64,000 nucleotides of DNA from the NCBI RefSeq assembly GCF_905171775.1, contig NC_053489.1:149753142-149817141 (forward strand). The letters run 5' to 3'. Below, piece by piece: positions 11,446 through 22,112 of this stretch (position 1 is its first letter; each line of letters opens with the position of its first letter). The translations under genes were made by a program, and so were the position numbers. Source of the stretch: Rana temporaria (taxonomy: Eukaryota > Chordata > Amphibia > Anura > Ranidae). The notes beneath the pieces were generated by a model. It saw only the letters and a program-made list of their open reading frames with translations. It was not told the origin of the DNA and ran no database searches.

Positions 11446-11802
11446 GCCTGGTACACACTAATAGTTTTTTCATTCAACCGCGTTTGAACGGAAAAAAAAG
11501 AGACAGTTATGCTCGGAGCCACTGTACTAATGACCCAACATTAGTACAGGGATCAACTCTGCTGAACTATTGTGTTCTGACAGGGGGACACCCCCCAGAA
11601 TAATCTGATCAGCGATTTCTGCCATTGGCTGAAAGTGCTGATCAGGAGCCGATCAGCTGCTGGTTTTCCAGCATGCTCATCTGACAGAAGCTGGCCAACC
11701 AGTCGGCTTCTGTCGGACCCGCTAACATACACACAGGTCCAATGACAGCAGGTTTATGTTAAACCAGCCAATGGCTCCCATTCGGCCTGTGTGTACTAGG
11801 CA
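11446..11802. mobile_element. GCCTGGTACACAC MITE (related to GTACACAC family)
   Basis: The tips GCCTGGTACACAC and GTGTGTACTAGGCA are inverted repeats, with TAA at 11443-11445 and 11803-11805. The tip differs by only a few bases from GGCCTCGTACACACG, so it is probably a sister lineage. The interior has TGATCAG hairpins. No coding capacity. Confidence 0.75.
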
Positions 11803-11841
11803 TAACTTTTCAATGATTATTATGTTGGAGGGGCTAGATCA

Positions 11842-12186
11842 CAGGTGTCAACACAAGGCCCACCTGCCAAATCCGGCCCACCAGGCCATTTCATGTGGCC
11901 CTCGCACCTCTCCTCCACCCCGCCTCTGGTCCTCCTCCAGACCCCTACTTTCTGCTTTCAAGCAATGCATTCAGCTTCTTCCCAGCAGCAGCATAAAGAA
12001 AGAGGGGTGCACTTTGATGTCAGGGAGGGTGGGGGCTCAACATCTGATGGTGGGGTGGCACTTGACATCTAATGAAAGGGGAGGGGGTTGCGCTGGAAAT
12101 CGAATCTCACAGATACAACCGGCCTTTTTGAGAACAATAATAATGCTGATGCGGCCCACAATGAAATTGAGTTTGACACCCCTGGC
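11842..12186. mobile_element. hAT-like element (CAGGTGTCAA/TTTGACACCCCTG)
   Basis: The left tip CAGGTGTCAACAC and right tip TTTGACACCCCTG are inverted. Flanks CTAGATCA (11834-11841) and CTAGAGCA (12187-12194) fit an 8-bp TSD with one mismatch. Subterminal GGCCCAC blocks occur on both sides. The 144-residue open frame across it is not protein-like. Confidence 0.65.
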
Positions 12187-12194
12187 CTAGAGCA

Positions 12195-13990
12195 TTGTAA
12201 ATCATATAAAAGAAGAAAGAAAAATAATTATGCTTAAAAAAAAAAAAAAAGAAGACAAAACAAATACTTTCCATTTAAATGTGAATTAAAAATCAATAAT
12301 TCATAGCAATCAATAGGGGACAAGCTTTTAGTCTGGGAAAAAAGCCTAGTCTGGGAAAAACATTAAATCAGAACTAAACTCAATTCAGCAAACTTTTGCG
12401 CCCCCCCCCCCCTTTTTACACAAAAGCTAAACATTTGTATTCTATTATTTAACAATTTATTTATTTTAATGCGGCAAACCAGAATTTCCAGTGCTATCCT
12501 AGGCCAGGCTTTACTCCAGTCCAGGGCGGCCCGTTCATTACTCCAATGCAGGGTCACCCCCTATATGCTTAATTGATAGATTCACGCATAGCCCATTGCA
12601 GCCTGATCCCTTTCCCAATGTCCCCGCCGATTCCTGATGCTGTGTGCCTGCAGATCCCTGATGTGCCCGCTGATCCCTGCCGCCAATGGGGTAAGTGAAG
12701 GTGGACCATCAGGGAGCAGGGGGTTTAAAAAATTTCACACCCACAAACAAAAAATCACCAGCCGTCACTGCTCCGGTGTGTTACCTGTGCATATGTGGCA
12801 GATTTGTGCACATGTGCACAAATGGCATTGAGTGAAATAGTGGTAATCTACCAGAAGCTGGCAAAATTTGTGTGCACATGCAAAAATTTGATTGTTCATG
12901 CACATATACACCACCAGACTCTGTCCGGTCATAGATACATGGAAGACACCGGCATCACAGAAAAGGGGCAAGGGGGGGTTATTTATTTATTTATTTATTG
13001 AGCAGTTTAGTTCTGCTTTAAGTGCAAATTCATATATGTGTGTTGTGCAATAAAGAACATGCTACTGCAACACACAATAGCACATGTTCTGTGGTGCATT
13101 GATGTGCCCTTTATTAAAAAATTACAGTAGGGGGCAACATACCCATGCCATGCATTGTGGTTCACTGCATTAAACAAAAATATATGAATGAAATGAATGT
13201 AGTACATTTTAAACCTGATAATGCATTGTGTTAACGCATGTGCACAAATGCAACGCAACCTTAAAAGATGATGTCTGCATGGTTAACAAGAGTTACTCTA
13301 CCCCATTCTTCTTTATTTTTGTTTTTATATAAACTGCTATTTGTTTTATGTTTTCTTTCAGTCTGAATGAAAAGTCTAGATTCTTTTGAAAACAAGAAAA
13401 TAACATGAATTGATTGTATGCCGCTGCCTCCATACACATCATTTCTTAGAAAAATTGGCATGCATAAATCATCTAGCCACATGTTACAGCTTGCTTCTTC
13501 CCCCTGCTATCTAAATATAGATATAAACAAAAGAGAACCACTTTATAGCACTTAGAACCTGACACGTTATTTCACTCTAAATATCACCTGCCATTGACTG
13601 ATAAAACAGGACACTTGGTTCTGTTATAAAATAAAGTGCATTCACTTTACTCTAAAATATCTGCCTTTGTGCAGGTATGTGAAGCAGAGAACACTTATTT
13701 AAACTGTATAAAAAGGTATATATACATACATGCAAACATTGTGAAATGATATACATATTCTATATCCATTACTCCAAAAATCTACTGGCAATAGTACAAT
13801 TTTAAGAATACAGACATTATCCTTATAACAAACATACCAGGGATTTCAAAGAATTTTTTTATAAACCACTTCAGATGCTGAAATTGACCCTTTATTGTCC
13901 TAAATATGGCCTAGTATGCAATCTGAAACAGCATATAGTTTCATATACATTATAGGTATCATATAGTAGACATCTAATTTAAATGGCTAA
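12195..13990. other. Unassigned stretch with simple repeats
   Basis: Contains poly-A near 12237, poly-C at 12403-12413, a short tandem GTCTGGGAAAAA duplication near 12331-12360, and a (TTAT)n run at 12977-13000. The 12780-12910 part repeats TTTGTGCACATG-like words in both orientations. No gene seen. Confidence 0.45.
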
Positions 13991-13995
13991 CTTAA

Positions 13996-14050
13996 GGATG
14001 GTTCACACCTGAATCACACAGGAACGTGGGCTCTGGTGTGAACAAGCCAT
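13996..14050. mobile_element. Tiny hairpin MITE with TAA TSD
   Basis: A 55-bp unit with inverted words GGTTCACACC and GGTGTGAAC, flanked by TAA (13993-13995, 14051-14053). The adjoining TTAAAGTAGAACTTCAGC to about 14078 looks like the left tip of a TTAA-type element cut off by the L1. Confidence 0.5.
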
Positions 14051-14079
14051 TAAAGTAGAACTTCAGCTAAAAATAACAA

Positions 14080-16255
14080 GATAACTCCCCGGATATCAAG
14101 GGAGCCTCTACTCACCACAAATTATGCCTGTTCGCTGATGATGACTTTCTCTTTGTTGCTTCCCCACATTTAACCCTATCAAACCTACTCAAGCTACTCA
14201 ACAGCTTTGCTTAGAAGTTAACCAGCAAAAGTCTAAAGCGCTCAATGTGTAGCTTCTGCATGATGCGATCTCCAATCTCCAGGAATACTTGCCTTTTCAG
14301 TGGGCCACACCCTTCCTACCTTATTTAGGAAATAAGTAGACGAGTTGCCCCACCAATTTTTATCATGCAAATTACCTCCCATGCTTTCCTACTTATCTTC
14401 CCTGATGTCTAGCTGGCAACCACTCAATGTCTCCTGGCTTGGGCACACCACTGCGGTCAAAATGACCCTATTAACCAAAATGTTGTACCTGTTTAGAGTC
14501 ATCCTTGTTTATGTACAACTATATTTTTTTGTTAACTCTTCAATCCCATGTACACAAATACATCTGGGGCATCATTAAACCAAGAGTTCCCAGACCTATA
14601 CTTACACAAGGCACATTGCAAAAAGGCCTAGGAGTTCCCAACTTCCTTCAAATATTTCCATGTGGCTCAGCTCGCCTGAATAGCACTATATCATGCTACA
14701 ACTGAAGTTCCCTTGTGGATTTGCCTGGAAGCTGTAGATCTCCATCCACTGTCAGTGTCAAATATCCTTTGGATACATTGTGTGGACCGAGGGGGTATAA
14801 TCAATCCAATTACTCAACAATCCCTCCCCCTGTGTGATAAGCTAAAAGGTCCCTTTAAACTGATATCCCCTCATTGTCATCTAATCTCTTTCTGCAGTGA
14901 CCCTGTATTTTATCCTGCTTTCTCTGACTTTGTTCTGAACGTTGTGCTCCGCAGGTTTGACATTATTGTTGGAGTTAGCAACAGATTCCAATTTGAAATC
15001 CTTCTCCGCTCTTCAGGAACAGACTTCTTTTCGTTTACAGGAACACTATTGTTATCTTCAAATATCCCACTTCCTCGCTACATATACAGGCACTCATTTT
15101 TCCCTTACTAGTCTGACTTTTTACGAGGGTATCTGTAGTTCTGACCTTTATTCCCCAGGCCTAATCTCCAAACTCTATTCACATTTTAATTCTCCTCCTC
15201 CTAGCTTACCGCTATAAAATTCAATTCCAAGCCTTGGTGCTTGGGATGCAATTAGAAAAAGAGGATTGGGATAGCATCTGGGCAGAGATGAAATCCTCCC
15301 AAAATATTTCAGCAGTCGAGACTATCTACAAGGTTTTGCTACGTTGGTAATTGGTCCTGGAAAGAATTGCAAATTTCTCTCCCACCTACTCCCCGTGTGT
15401 TTTCATAGCTGTGGTGAGTTGGGTACACATGTTCATATTTGGTGAACTTGTGCAGTCGTGCAGCGATCTTGGGGGGGGATCCTTAGGATGGCATCAACTC
15501 TACTGAACCAAAACTTGGAAACTGACCCAGGAATCACTCTTTTGAACTATTATACTATTGATTCTACTAGAGCTCAGAGAAAATTATTGCAGCCACTAAT
15601 GACAGCCTCTAACCATAGTGAGGGCCATGAAGACTGAGACACTTTGTACACTTGAGACCAAAAATAGGATGACCCATGATTCATAGTAAAATAAAAGCTA
15701 CTATTCTAGACACAATCCCTGAACACCACAAAGTTTGACAGCCATGAATCGACCACTTTTTACCACCTGGCTTTGACTCCTCTCTTCTTGAGCCTTGACA
15801 CCTTGGAATATGTTGAGGCAGTTGTGTAGCAATATGGTGTGTCTGACCTCCTCTTTTTCCTTCTTTTTCTCTCTTTTACTCTTTATTTTATTCCCTTTTT
15901 CTGTTGCCTCTCTGTCTTTTCTCTTCTTCCTATGATCTCTTTAATTTTGCTGTTAGGGGGTTTTCTACTGTGACTAATTTCTTCCACATATCACTGGTTA
16001 TCCCTCTCACATTATAACTTCAACAACATGTTTGTCTGTAACGCATGTAACGATGGACTTTGACCCCTGTCCTTTCACTATTTAAGACTAACTGTGTCTT
16101 TATAAGACAACATTGTTCTGTTAGCCTTCATGTCCACTAGTTGTTCTAATATTTGTGTTCTTTGCATTTATTTTATGACCACATGTGCATTAAACGCTAT
16201 TGTTATTATGTACACCCTGCAATATATTTTAAAAAAAATATTGAAAACTAAAAAA
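14080..16255 (+). pseudogene. 5'-truncated L1-like retrotransposon (ORF2 relic)
   Basis: It begins inside the reverse transcriptase: KLCLFADD at 14119-14142 is the RT catalytic box with FADD. After it, SWLGHTTAVKMTLLTKMLYL near 14430-14490 and KPRVPRPILTQ near 14578-14610 match the post-RT region of L1 ORF2. The C-terminal Cys-His box lies at 15398-15453 (CFHSCGELGTHVHIW), where the second Trp codon is a stop (TGA). Several frameshifts break the frame. An AT-rich 3' part ends in A-rich sequence at 16230-16258. L1-like ORF2 (endonuclease plus RT) drives target-primed reverse transcription; this copy is dead. Confidence 0.85.
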
Positions 16256-16577
16256 ATATAATCCCATAAAAAGATAATCGGCACATGTCTTGTCAGGACA
16301 TGTCAGCGCCTGTACTGGTCTTCCTCTCACACTCCAACCCTGCTGTACAGGGTTTGCAAGAGGCTGATACCAGGTCAAATTCAGGTATTTACACTGCTGC
16401 CATTTAAAAAAATGAATTTAATAATGTATTAATGATTTCAAAACTGCATTCAGTTTTGTAGAGTGGTAGGATTTGGAAAGACGGAAAACTGCACCCCTAG
16501 TTAAGGCAAACTACATCTGGCCCTGTCACTAGCATATACAAAATGTAATACCGTATACTGGCAGTATGTTCTCTGAC

Positions 16578-16992
16578 CAGGGTTGACCCAAGACACTGTT
16601 CTGCCTGGGTCCAGGAATGAAATGCTGCCCCCCCCCCAAAAAAAAAAGACCCACCAAAAGGCCCTCACATCCATTATTTTACATCATGATAATTAAAACT
16701 AAAATAAAATGTATCAGGAAGTCATATTTACATGTAACAGCACCTTGATTATATGACATACCATTATACTTAATTCCAAAGGGGTGGGCTAGGGCAGTAT
16801 ATGGACAGGCTTGGGCAGTATAGGGCAGATGGAGCGGCTCGGGAGGCAGCTGTCATCACGACACATAACTGCCAAAAAAAAATTGCTGGGTAAATAGAAA
16901 AGGAGAAGCGATCATGGTTCAATTTGCTGCCTCTCTCAAAGTGCTACCTGGGTCCAATGGACCCACTGGGACCCATGGTAGGGCCAGCCCTG
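16578..16992. mobile_element. hAT-like element with perfect 8-bp TSD
   Basis: The tips CAGGGTTGACCC and GGGCCAGCCCTG are flanked by TCTCTGAC at 16570-16577 and 16993-17000, an exact 8-bp TSD. Length 415 bp, non-coding, with internal C and A runs near 16630-16650. Confidence 0.9.
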
Positions 16993-17000
16993 TCTCTGAC

Positions 17001-17776
17001 ATTGCCTTGTTAAATGTGGCTTTTTAAGTCCTCCAGTATGCTTTCCTCTTTTTTTAAACCAACATTTTATAGTGTTGGCTTTTGGAACATTTTATATTTG
17101 TCTACAGTAATTTACCTTTCAGCCCTTTAATGGCATTTGTGCTTAATTTCCTTTTATTCATTCCTATTCCATGGCTCAAAAATATATGAATTGAAACATA
17201 CAGGTAAATAAAAGAAGAAACATGTTTACATCAAAGTATTGTTTCTTGTTTTCAGATATAAGAATACATTAAGCAAATTATTGTTCACTTCTAATCCATA
17301 TATGTGTTCATTTTGAATGCACATAATGCTAAATAAAAAAGTAGTACAGTAGGCACTATTTTATTAATTCACACCACCCACTGATCTCATCAGCTTAGAA
17401 CATGAAGTCATATATTTTCTAAATGGTGCCTAAATAATATCATTTATTGTAATTTTAGACTAGGGAACTTTAAATTCAAGAAAGACTTAGTAAACAAAGA
17501 AAGCGCTGTTGTCTTTTGTTTACACCATGTATAATTACTGTAGGGGGTAAAAAGCAGAGAATCAGTCTTTGAGCTCAAGGAAATTATTAGCAGTAATTGG
17601 TGTTGTATACCTTTCTGAAGCTAAAATCAAAACTGTGTGAAGCTAGTAAAGGCAAAGCTATCAATTGCTGAATGCTACTTTATTTTTATAATTAAAGGCA
17701 ATGAAGGAAATAATGCATTCCCGCAGCTAAGACAGCACAGTTACATATTTAGTTTAGTTTTAACTTTTTGTAACAC
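17001..17776. other. Repeat-poor stretch, candidate conserved noncoding DNA
   Basis: About 17395-17760 lacks repeat signatures and simple-sequence drift and has balanced composition with AGTAATTGG-like homeodomain words. It contains no long open frame. Function cannot be inferred from one sequence. Confidence 0.35.
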
Positions 17777-17780
17777 ATAG

Positions 17781-18040
17781 GGTTTGATTTACTAAAGGCA
17801 ATAGCCTATACAGTTTGTAAGGGGTCAGATGCCCTCTGAAAATGCAGTTGCTCCAGAGCTTAGTAAATTAGGTATCTCATCACTTTGCAAAGAATACCCA
17901 ATCATGTGCAAGGAAAATAAACAAACAGCATTTTTATTGTAAATGATTGGATGATGGAAGTCAGTAGAGCTTCTGCTCATTTACTAAGCTCTGGGGCAAC
18001 TGCTCTTGCACAGTCTATTTTCCTTTAGTAAATTAACACC
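17781..18040. mobile_element. TTTGATTTACTAAAGG MITE, 4-bp TSD
   Basis: Inverted tips GGTTTGATTTACTAAAGG and CCTTTAGTAAATTAACACC are flanked by ATAG (17777-17780 and 18041-18044). Inner arms around AGAGCTTAGTAAAT/ATTTACTAAGCTCT extend the symmetry. The 45.7-kb element has a related tip and also a 4-bp TSD. Confidence 0.8.
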
Positions 18041-18284
18041 ATAGACCTTAGATGAAGTTTGATCAGGGCAAACTATCATCAGAGTGCTGCAGAGCTCAGC
18101 TCCTTTGAACTTACAAATCGGTCAAATGGAAAGGGGCAAGTGAAGAGAAGGTAATGGGAGCTAGTTTAAAGCGAGAAGGTTAAACATTTCAGCCAAACAG
18201 TTAGAGCATCCTCTCAGAGAGGGAGCTATATGTCCATATCTCCAGGAACAATCAGGAATAGCAGTGAGAAGAGGTAGATGGACA

Positions 18285-18420
18285 GCCGCACTCCGGAAAA
18301 ACTTTTAAAAGAAAGTTGTCTTTTATTTTCAAGCTGGAACATGTACAATCACCGCAACCACAAAACAGGACATCCGACGCGTTTCGCACTTAACTAGTGC
18401 TTAGTCATGGCTAAAGTATG
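18285..18420 (-). mobile_element. Short Penelope-like (hammerhead) retroposon fragment
   Basis: On the minus strand a hammerhead-like motif is followed by AATAAAAG and then GGAGTGCGGCTGTCCA. The 21.9-kb unit has the same order. No TSD was found. Confidence 0.6.
18375..18408 (-). ncRNA. Hammerhead-like motif with variant core
   Basis: Stem II GCACT-loop-AGTGC is perfect and is followed by GAAA and the palindrome ACGCGT plus C. The first core box reads ATGACTA rather than CUGANGA. The 21.95-kb copy has the same change, so it looks inherited by a subfamily. Canonical chemistry predicts no cleavage. Confidence 0.55.
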
Positions 18421-18699
18421 GTTCAAACACAATAAAATTTATACCAAACATCGAATCTAACATGTGATCTTTTCAGCCTATGGCATCATGGAATTAATTA
18501 AGAAAGGGTGCACACCCAAAATTAAGGCAATTAAGAAAAAGAGACACATATATATGTAAAAACAATCATGAATACATCTATGGCACGCTTGGCAATCAAG
18601 ATGTTAAAGCCATCTTTTTATAGTGTATTCTTTTAGGGGTTGCAACAATAGGCTTTAAGGCACAGTATTAATCCTATGCTTGCTGTATTATCCCATCTG

Positions 18700-19130
18700 G
18701 GAAATCATCATGATTGCTCACTGGAACACTAAACATGGTGACTGACTACAGACGGATGTTGTTGGATTATTTATTTCATTAGATGGCTTTGAAGTTGTTC
18801 ATGTTTTAGAAAGATCTAGTTTAATGAGCCATATATTGCCCAGTTAGACTCATCTATCTCCTGTTTGTTCATTCAATGCATTCCAAGGTACACACCTACA
18901 TTTGGGACATGTGAATAAGCCTGCTGTAAAAAATAAATCTCACATGCCTATTGCCCAGAGATGTAGCAATTGGAAATTGCACTAGGACTAATTAAACAGC
19001 TCAGAAATAAATCAGTTCACCGAAATATGCAAATATACAATGTAGAACTTCAGAGAAGCATGAGTCTAATTAAAAACAAATGCTTACAATCTCCATAATT
19101 GTTTACCTATATTTGCAGTCATATGAGCCG
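18700..19130. promoter_or_regulatory. Candidate conserved noncoding/enhancer-like stretch
   Basis: Repeat-free sequence with clustered developmental factor words: CTAATTAAA (about 18989), octamer ATGCAAAT (about 19027), CTAATTAAAA (about 19066) and ATTGTTTACC (about 19098). The clustering is visible; regulatory function is a guess. Confidence 0.35.
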
Positions 19131-19397
19131 CTGTGGTGCTTCGCTTGGTGGTGGGGACCAGTGATTGCCTGTTGCTTTATGCTGGACTTTGCTGTTTCCC
19201 CAAACGGTCTTGTTATTGCTTCCTTGTCCTTTTAGACTAAAGGCACCTCTGTGGACCGAGGTGATGGAAACACTCAGCAGTCAATTGACAGTCAACATCA
19301 CTAAAAAGAGATAAAGGCACTGCAAAAAGGATGCTCCCACCTGCAGAACAGAAAAAGTAAAAATTTGACTTGGTCTGTCACAGTTAAGTTTAGTTAA

Positions 19398-19846
19398 GGG
19401 GTTGTAAAGGTAAACCTGGCAATGACGGCCCCCCCAGCCCCCCGTTTTACTTATCTGAGCCTCGAATCTGCTCTGAGCATCCCCTGGCGTCCTCTTCTCC
19501 TCACAGTCTGGCCATTGGATTGATTTGCTAGATTGATAGCAGCACAGCCATTGACTCACGCTGCTGTTAATCACATGCAATGATGCGGCACGTAGGGGGC
19601 GGGGCCGCGTGATACAGACAGCGGCTATGGATGCTGGCTGTATCACAGGAGCACGCCTGCAAGCTAACCCCTTGGGAGAGTGCTTCCCATGAAGGGGGTT
19701 AGCTGATGCTGGGAGGAGCCGAGACAGCCGCAGAGAAACCCCAGAAGATGAGGATCGGGGCCACCCTGTGCAAAACGAGCTGCACAGTGGAGGTAAGAAT
19801 AACATGTTTGTTATTTTTGTTTTAAACAGGAACCTTTAGTGTCCCT
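19398..19846. mobile_element. TTAA-flanked MITE (AAGGGGTTGTAAAGG type)
   Basis: TTAA at 19394-19397 and 19847-19850. Left tip GGGGTTGTAAAGG and right tip CCTTTAGTGTCCC are inverted. The interior is GC-rich with a TGGCTGTAT/ATACAGAC hairpin. The 174-residue minus-strand frame through it is chance. Confidence 0.75.
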
Positions 19847-20512
19847 TTAAGTTTTTCTTTGTATTTTACAATTATGTGATTAGCTATGTACTGAGAAGTG
19901 GGAGGGGAAAGTGTTATGACCAAACATGATCTAGAAATGGATTCTCTGGCGTGATCCAACACACCCCCTGCTGAGTCAGGCCTTTGACTAAGCAGGGTGC
20001 AACCTCTGCAGAGAGATCATTGCTATCATTGCTTCCTGACAGAGAGCAAGGATCCTTCTCTACAGGCTGTTGGCAAGGAACATGGTTTTCTATTCAGGCT
20101 CTGGCTACCCTACAAAGGAAATAAAAAAAACATAATATTTGGCACTCCAGTTGTTTTTAGATGCACCCATCATGTACAAAGCTAATTTAGACTCCCAGAG
20201 AAATATAGGTTACCTAAAGAAACATCATAGTAGTGATTAACTACCTTCATACACAATTATCTCTCACTGGAACATGTACAGAGTGGGGGATGACTCAATT
20301 CTCCTCATTCACGTGTGTGGGTTTTCTGCTGGAACAGCTTGAACTATATTTTTTTCCCAGCAAACAGATAAGTAGACAGAAAAGAATAATAATAAAGTGA
20401 TAATATGTTCTATTTCAAATACAATGTATCTGCCAAATACAGTACACCTGCCGGAAAATGCTCTAAAAAAATGCAAACCAACAGGTTTTTTTTCTGCCTC
20501 TAAACCCTAAGC

Positions 20513-20670
20513 CAGGGATATGCAATTAGCGGACCTCCAGATGTTGCAGAACTACAATTCCCATGAGGCATAGCAAGACTCTGACAGCCACAAGCATGAA
20601 CTCAGAGGCTGAGGCATGATGGGATTTGTAGTTTTGCAACAGCTGGAGGTCCGCTAATTGCATATCCCTG
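20513..20670. mobile_element. hAT-like MITE with paired ZNF143-type motifs
   Basis: The tips CAGGGATATGCAATTAGCGG and its complement are nearly perfect inverted repeats, flanked by CCCTAAGC (20505-20512 and 20671-20678), an exact 8-bp TSD. Each arm carries ACTACAA(T/A)TCCCAT followed by a GCATA/GCCTC-like half, matching the vertebrate ZNF143/Staf site. Length 158 bp, non-coding. Confidence 0.9.
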
Positions 20671-20744
20671 CCCTAAGCTAAAAAAATACCTCTAGACTGT
20701 CCAATGTGCATTGACATATAAGATAACATTACCTGCTTGGTATA

Positions 20745-20900
20745 TGAATGAATGGATGGCTTCACACTCAATACTTGCAATACTTATTGTAGAACAAAGT
20801 CCATAAAAACAACCACAACTGATCAGGCAGGGGAGATAAAAGGCAGGTAGACGCATTTCACACAAAAGTTCATGCTTTCTCAATACCATGGTGGTCTGCA
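20745..20900 (-). mobile_element. Hammerhead-bearing retroposon fragment (same type as 48.58 kb)
   Basis: Shares long blocks with 48582-48728, such as CAACCACAACTGATCAGGCA and CACACTCAATACTTGCA. On the minus strand it reads through the degenerate hammerhead box, then AGTATTGAGTGTG. It extends beyond the sister copy on the right. Confidence 0.6.
20850..20885 (-). ncRNA. Degenerate hammerhead-like motif
   Basis: The minus strand reads TTGAGAAAGCA, spacer, GTGTGAAATGCGTC. The GAAA box is present, but the core and stem III (ATGCGT) have drifted. Likely inactive. Confidence 0.4.
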
Positions 20901-21280
20901 GCAGTGGCACCTCAATTGCTGTGAAGTCCGAGCATCATAGCTGGTAAACATCACCTGTGAGCAACAGTTTCTTATTGTACAACCTGCTCCTAGAGGCATA
21001 AAAAAATGCTAAACACATTTTTTTTAAGTTTGTGTGCAAGGACTCTAAAATGTTTTTTTTTTTTTTTTAGTTTGGAGAAAATTAAAGAAAGCTATTAAGA
21101 AGAAATCAACTAAACATTCTCTAATATTACAATGTTTCTGCTGCTTGTCCTAAAGTAGTAACTGCTGCTGGCCCCATAACTCTAAAGCACTGGTGTCATG
21201 GTTCTGGAGGACTGCTCGGGATTCAGTCATAAAGAAATGTTTTGGAGCCATTAATCGCTGTTTAGTATTGAAAGTGGATC

Positions 21281-21310
21281 CTGAAGAAGCACCGTATTTG
21301 GGTGAAATGC
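21281..21310 (+). ncRNA. Hammerhead-like motif with intact first core box
   Basis: CTGAAGA (21281-21287) fits CUGANGA; ACC/GGT can form a short stem II, then GAAA (21304-21307). The stem III palindrome has decayed to TGCTTC. Confidence 0.4.
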
Positions 21311-21319
21311 TTCTAATGT

Positions 21320-21418
21320 TCTATATCTAAACTCCGATGGAATTCATCGAAATTTTCGATGAAAAAACTCAGATGGGGCTACACACGATCGGATATTCCG
21401 ATCTTGTGTACGGGGCAT
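21320..21418. mobile_element. Truncated GTACACAC-type MITE fragment
   Basis: TCGATGAAAAA and its inverted partner surround a right end TTGTGTACGGGGCA followed by TAA. GCTACACACGATCGG / CCGATC forms a small hairpin. The left terminus is not identifiable. Confidence 0.5.
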
Positions 21419-21883
21419 AAGTCTTTTAATGAGCATGATAGAAAACAGGAATTTTGCACTTATATATATGCTGATAGTGCTTTTCTACAAAACTCAATAC
21501 TTATGGGAGTGGAACGCCAATGACTGTACTTGGCCAATGGCTTCTTTTTTTTTTTTTTTGCCACTGTCCGATTCCTCCTGTAGGTGTCAGAATAATTCAA
21601 TAGTCTCAGAATAATTAAATCCTGTGTCCATTAATGAACTCCAAGAATTGTAATGTACTGTTAAAAAAAAAAAAAAAATATGTGTTTTATTTTTTTATTT
21701 ACAATGCTTAAAATCCTGTCTTTTTTTTTCATTGAAGAGTTCTGTGCTGTTCTCCTGCAGACAGAACAGGAGGTGAGAGGTAAGTTTTTCAAAGTCATTG
21801 GAATGCCCTCTTAGACAGTTGTCATCAGAAAAAGTGTCTACATCAAACAATGTCCCCTTTATTTCCATCCTGAAGACAACTTA

Positions 21884-22098
21884 GGAAAAGGGAATAGCCG
21901 CTCCAGGTGGGAACCCAGATGAATATCCTCCGTTGCAGACAACTCAGCTATGACTAAGCACTAGTTTCAGTGTGAAACGCGTCAGTAGTCAGGTTTTATT
22001 TTATTTTGCTGTGACTTGTAGTGCTGTCCTTCTTTTAATAAAAGGCTACAATTTGTTCAGAGTGCGGCTGTCCAGAGACAATCTTTGTTCCTGCTTTG
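21884..22098 (+). mobile_element. 215-bp hammerhead retroposon with 14-bp TSD
   Basis: Exact direct repeats CTGAAGACAACTTA lie at 21870-21883 and 22099-22112. In order the insert holds a hammerhead-like motif, an AATAAAAG signal and CAGAGTGCGGCTGTCCAGAG near its 3' end. SINE-sized and non-coding, it would need reverse transcriptase in trans. The TSD length fits target-primed reverse transcription. Confidence 0.8.
21950..21983 (+). ncRNA. Hammerhead-like motif with variant core
   Basis: ATGACTA, A, stem II GCACT-loop-AGTGT (one G-U pair), GAAA, ACGCGT and C. The core change matches the 18.38-kb copy. Confidence 0.6.
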
Positions 22099-22112
22099 CT
22101 GAAGACAACTTA

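Noticed and set aside
19281..19805. 174-residue minus-strand open frame
   Set aside because: Runs across the border of a TTAA MITE into flanking DNA and has no recognisable domain.
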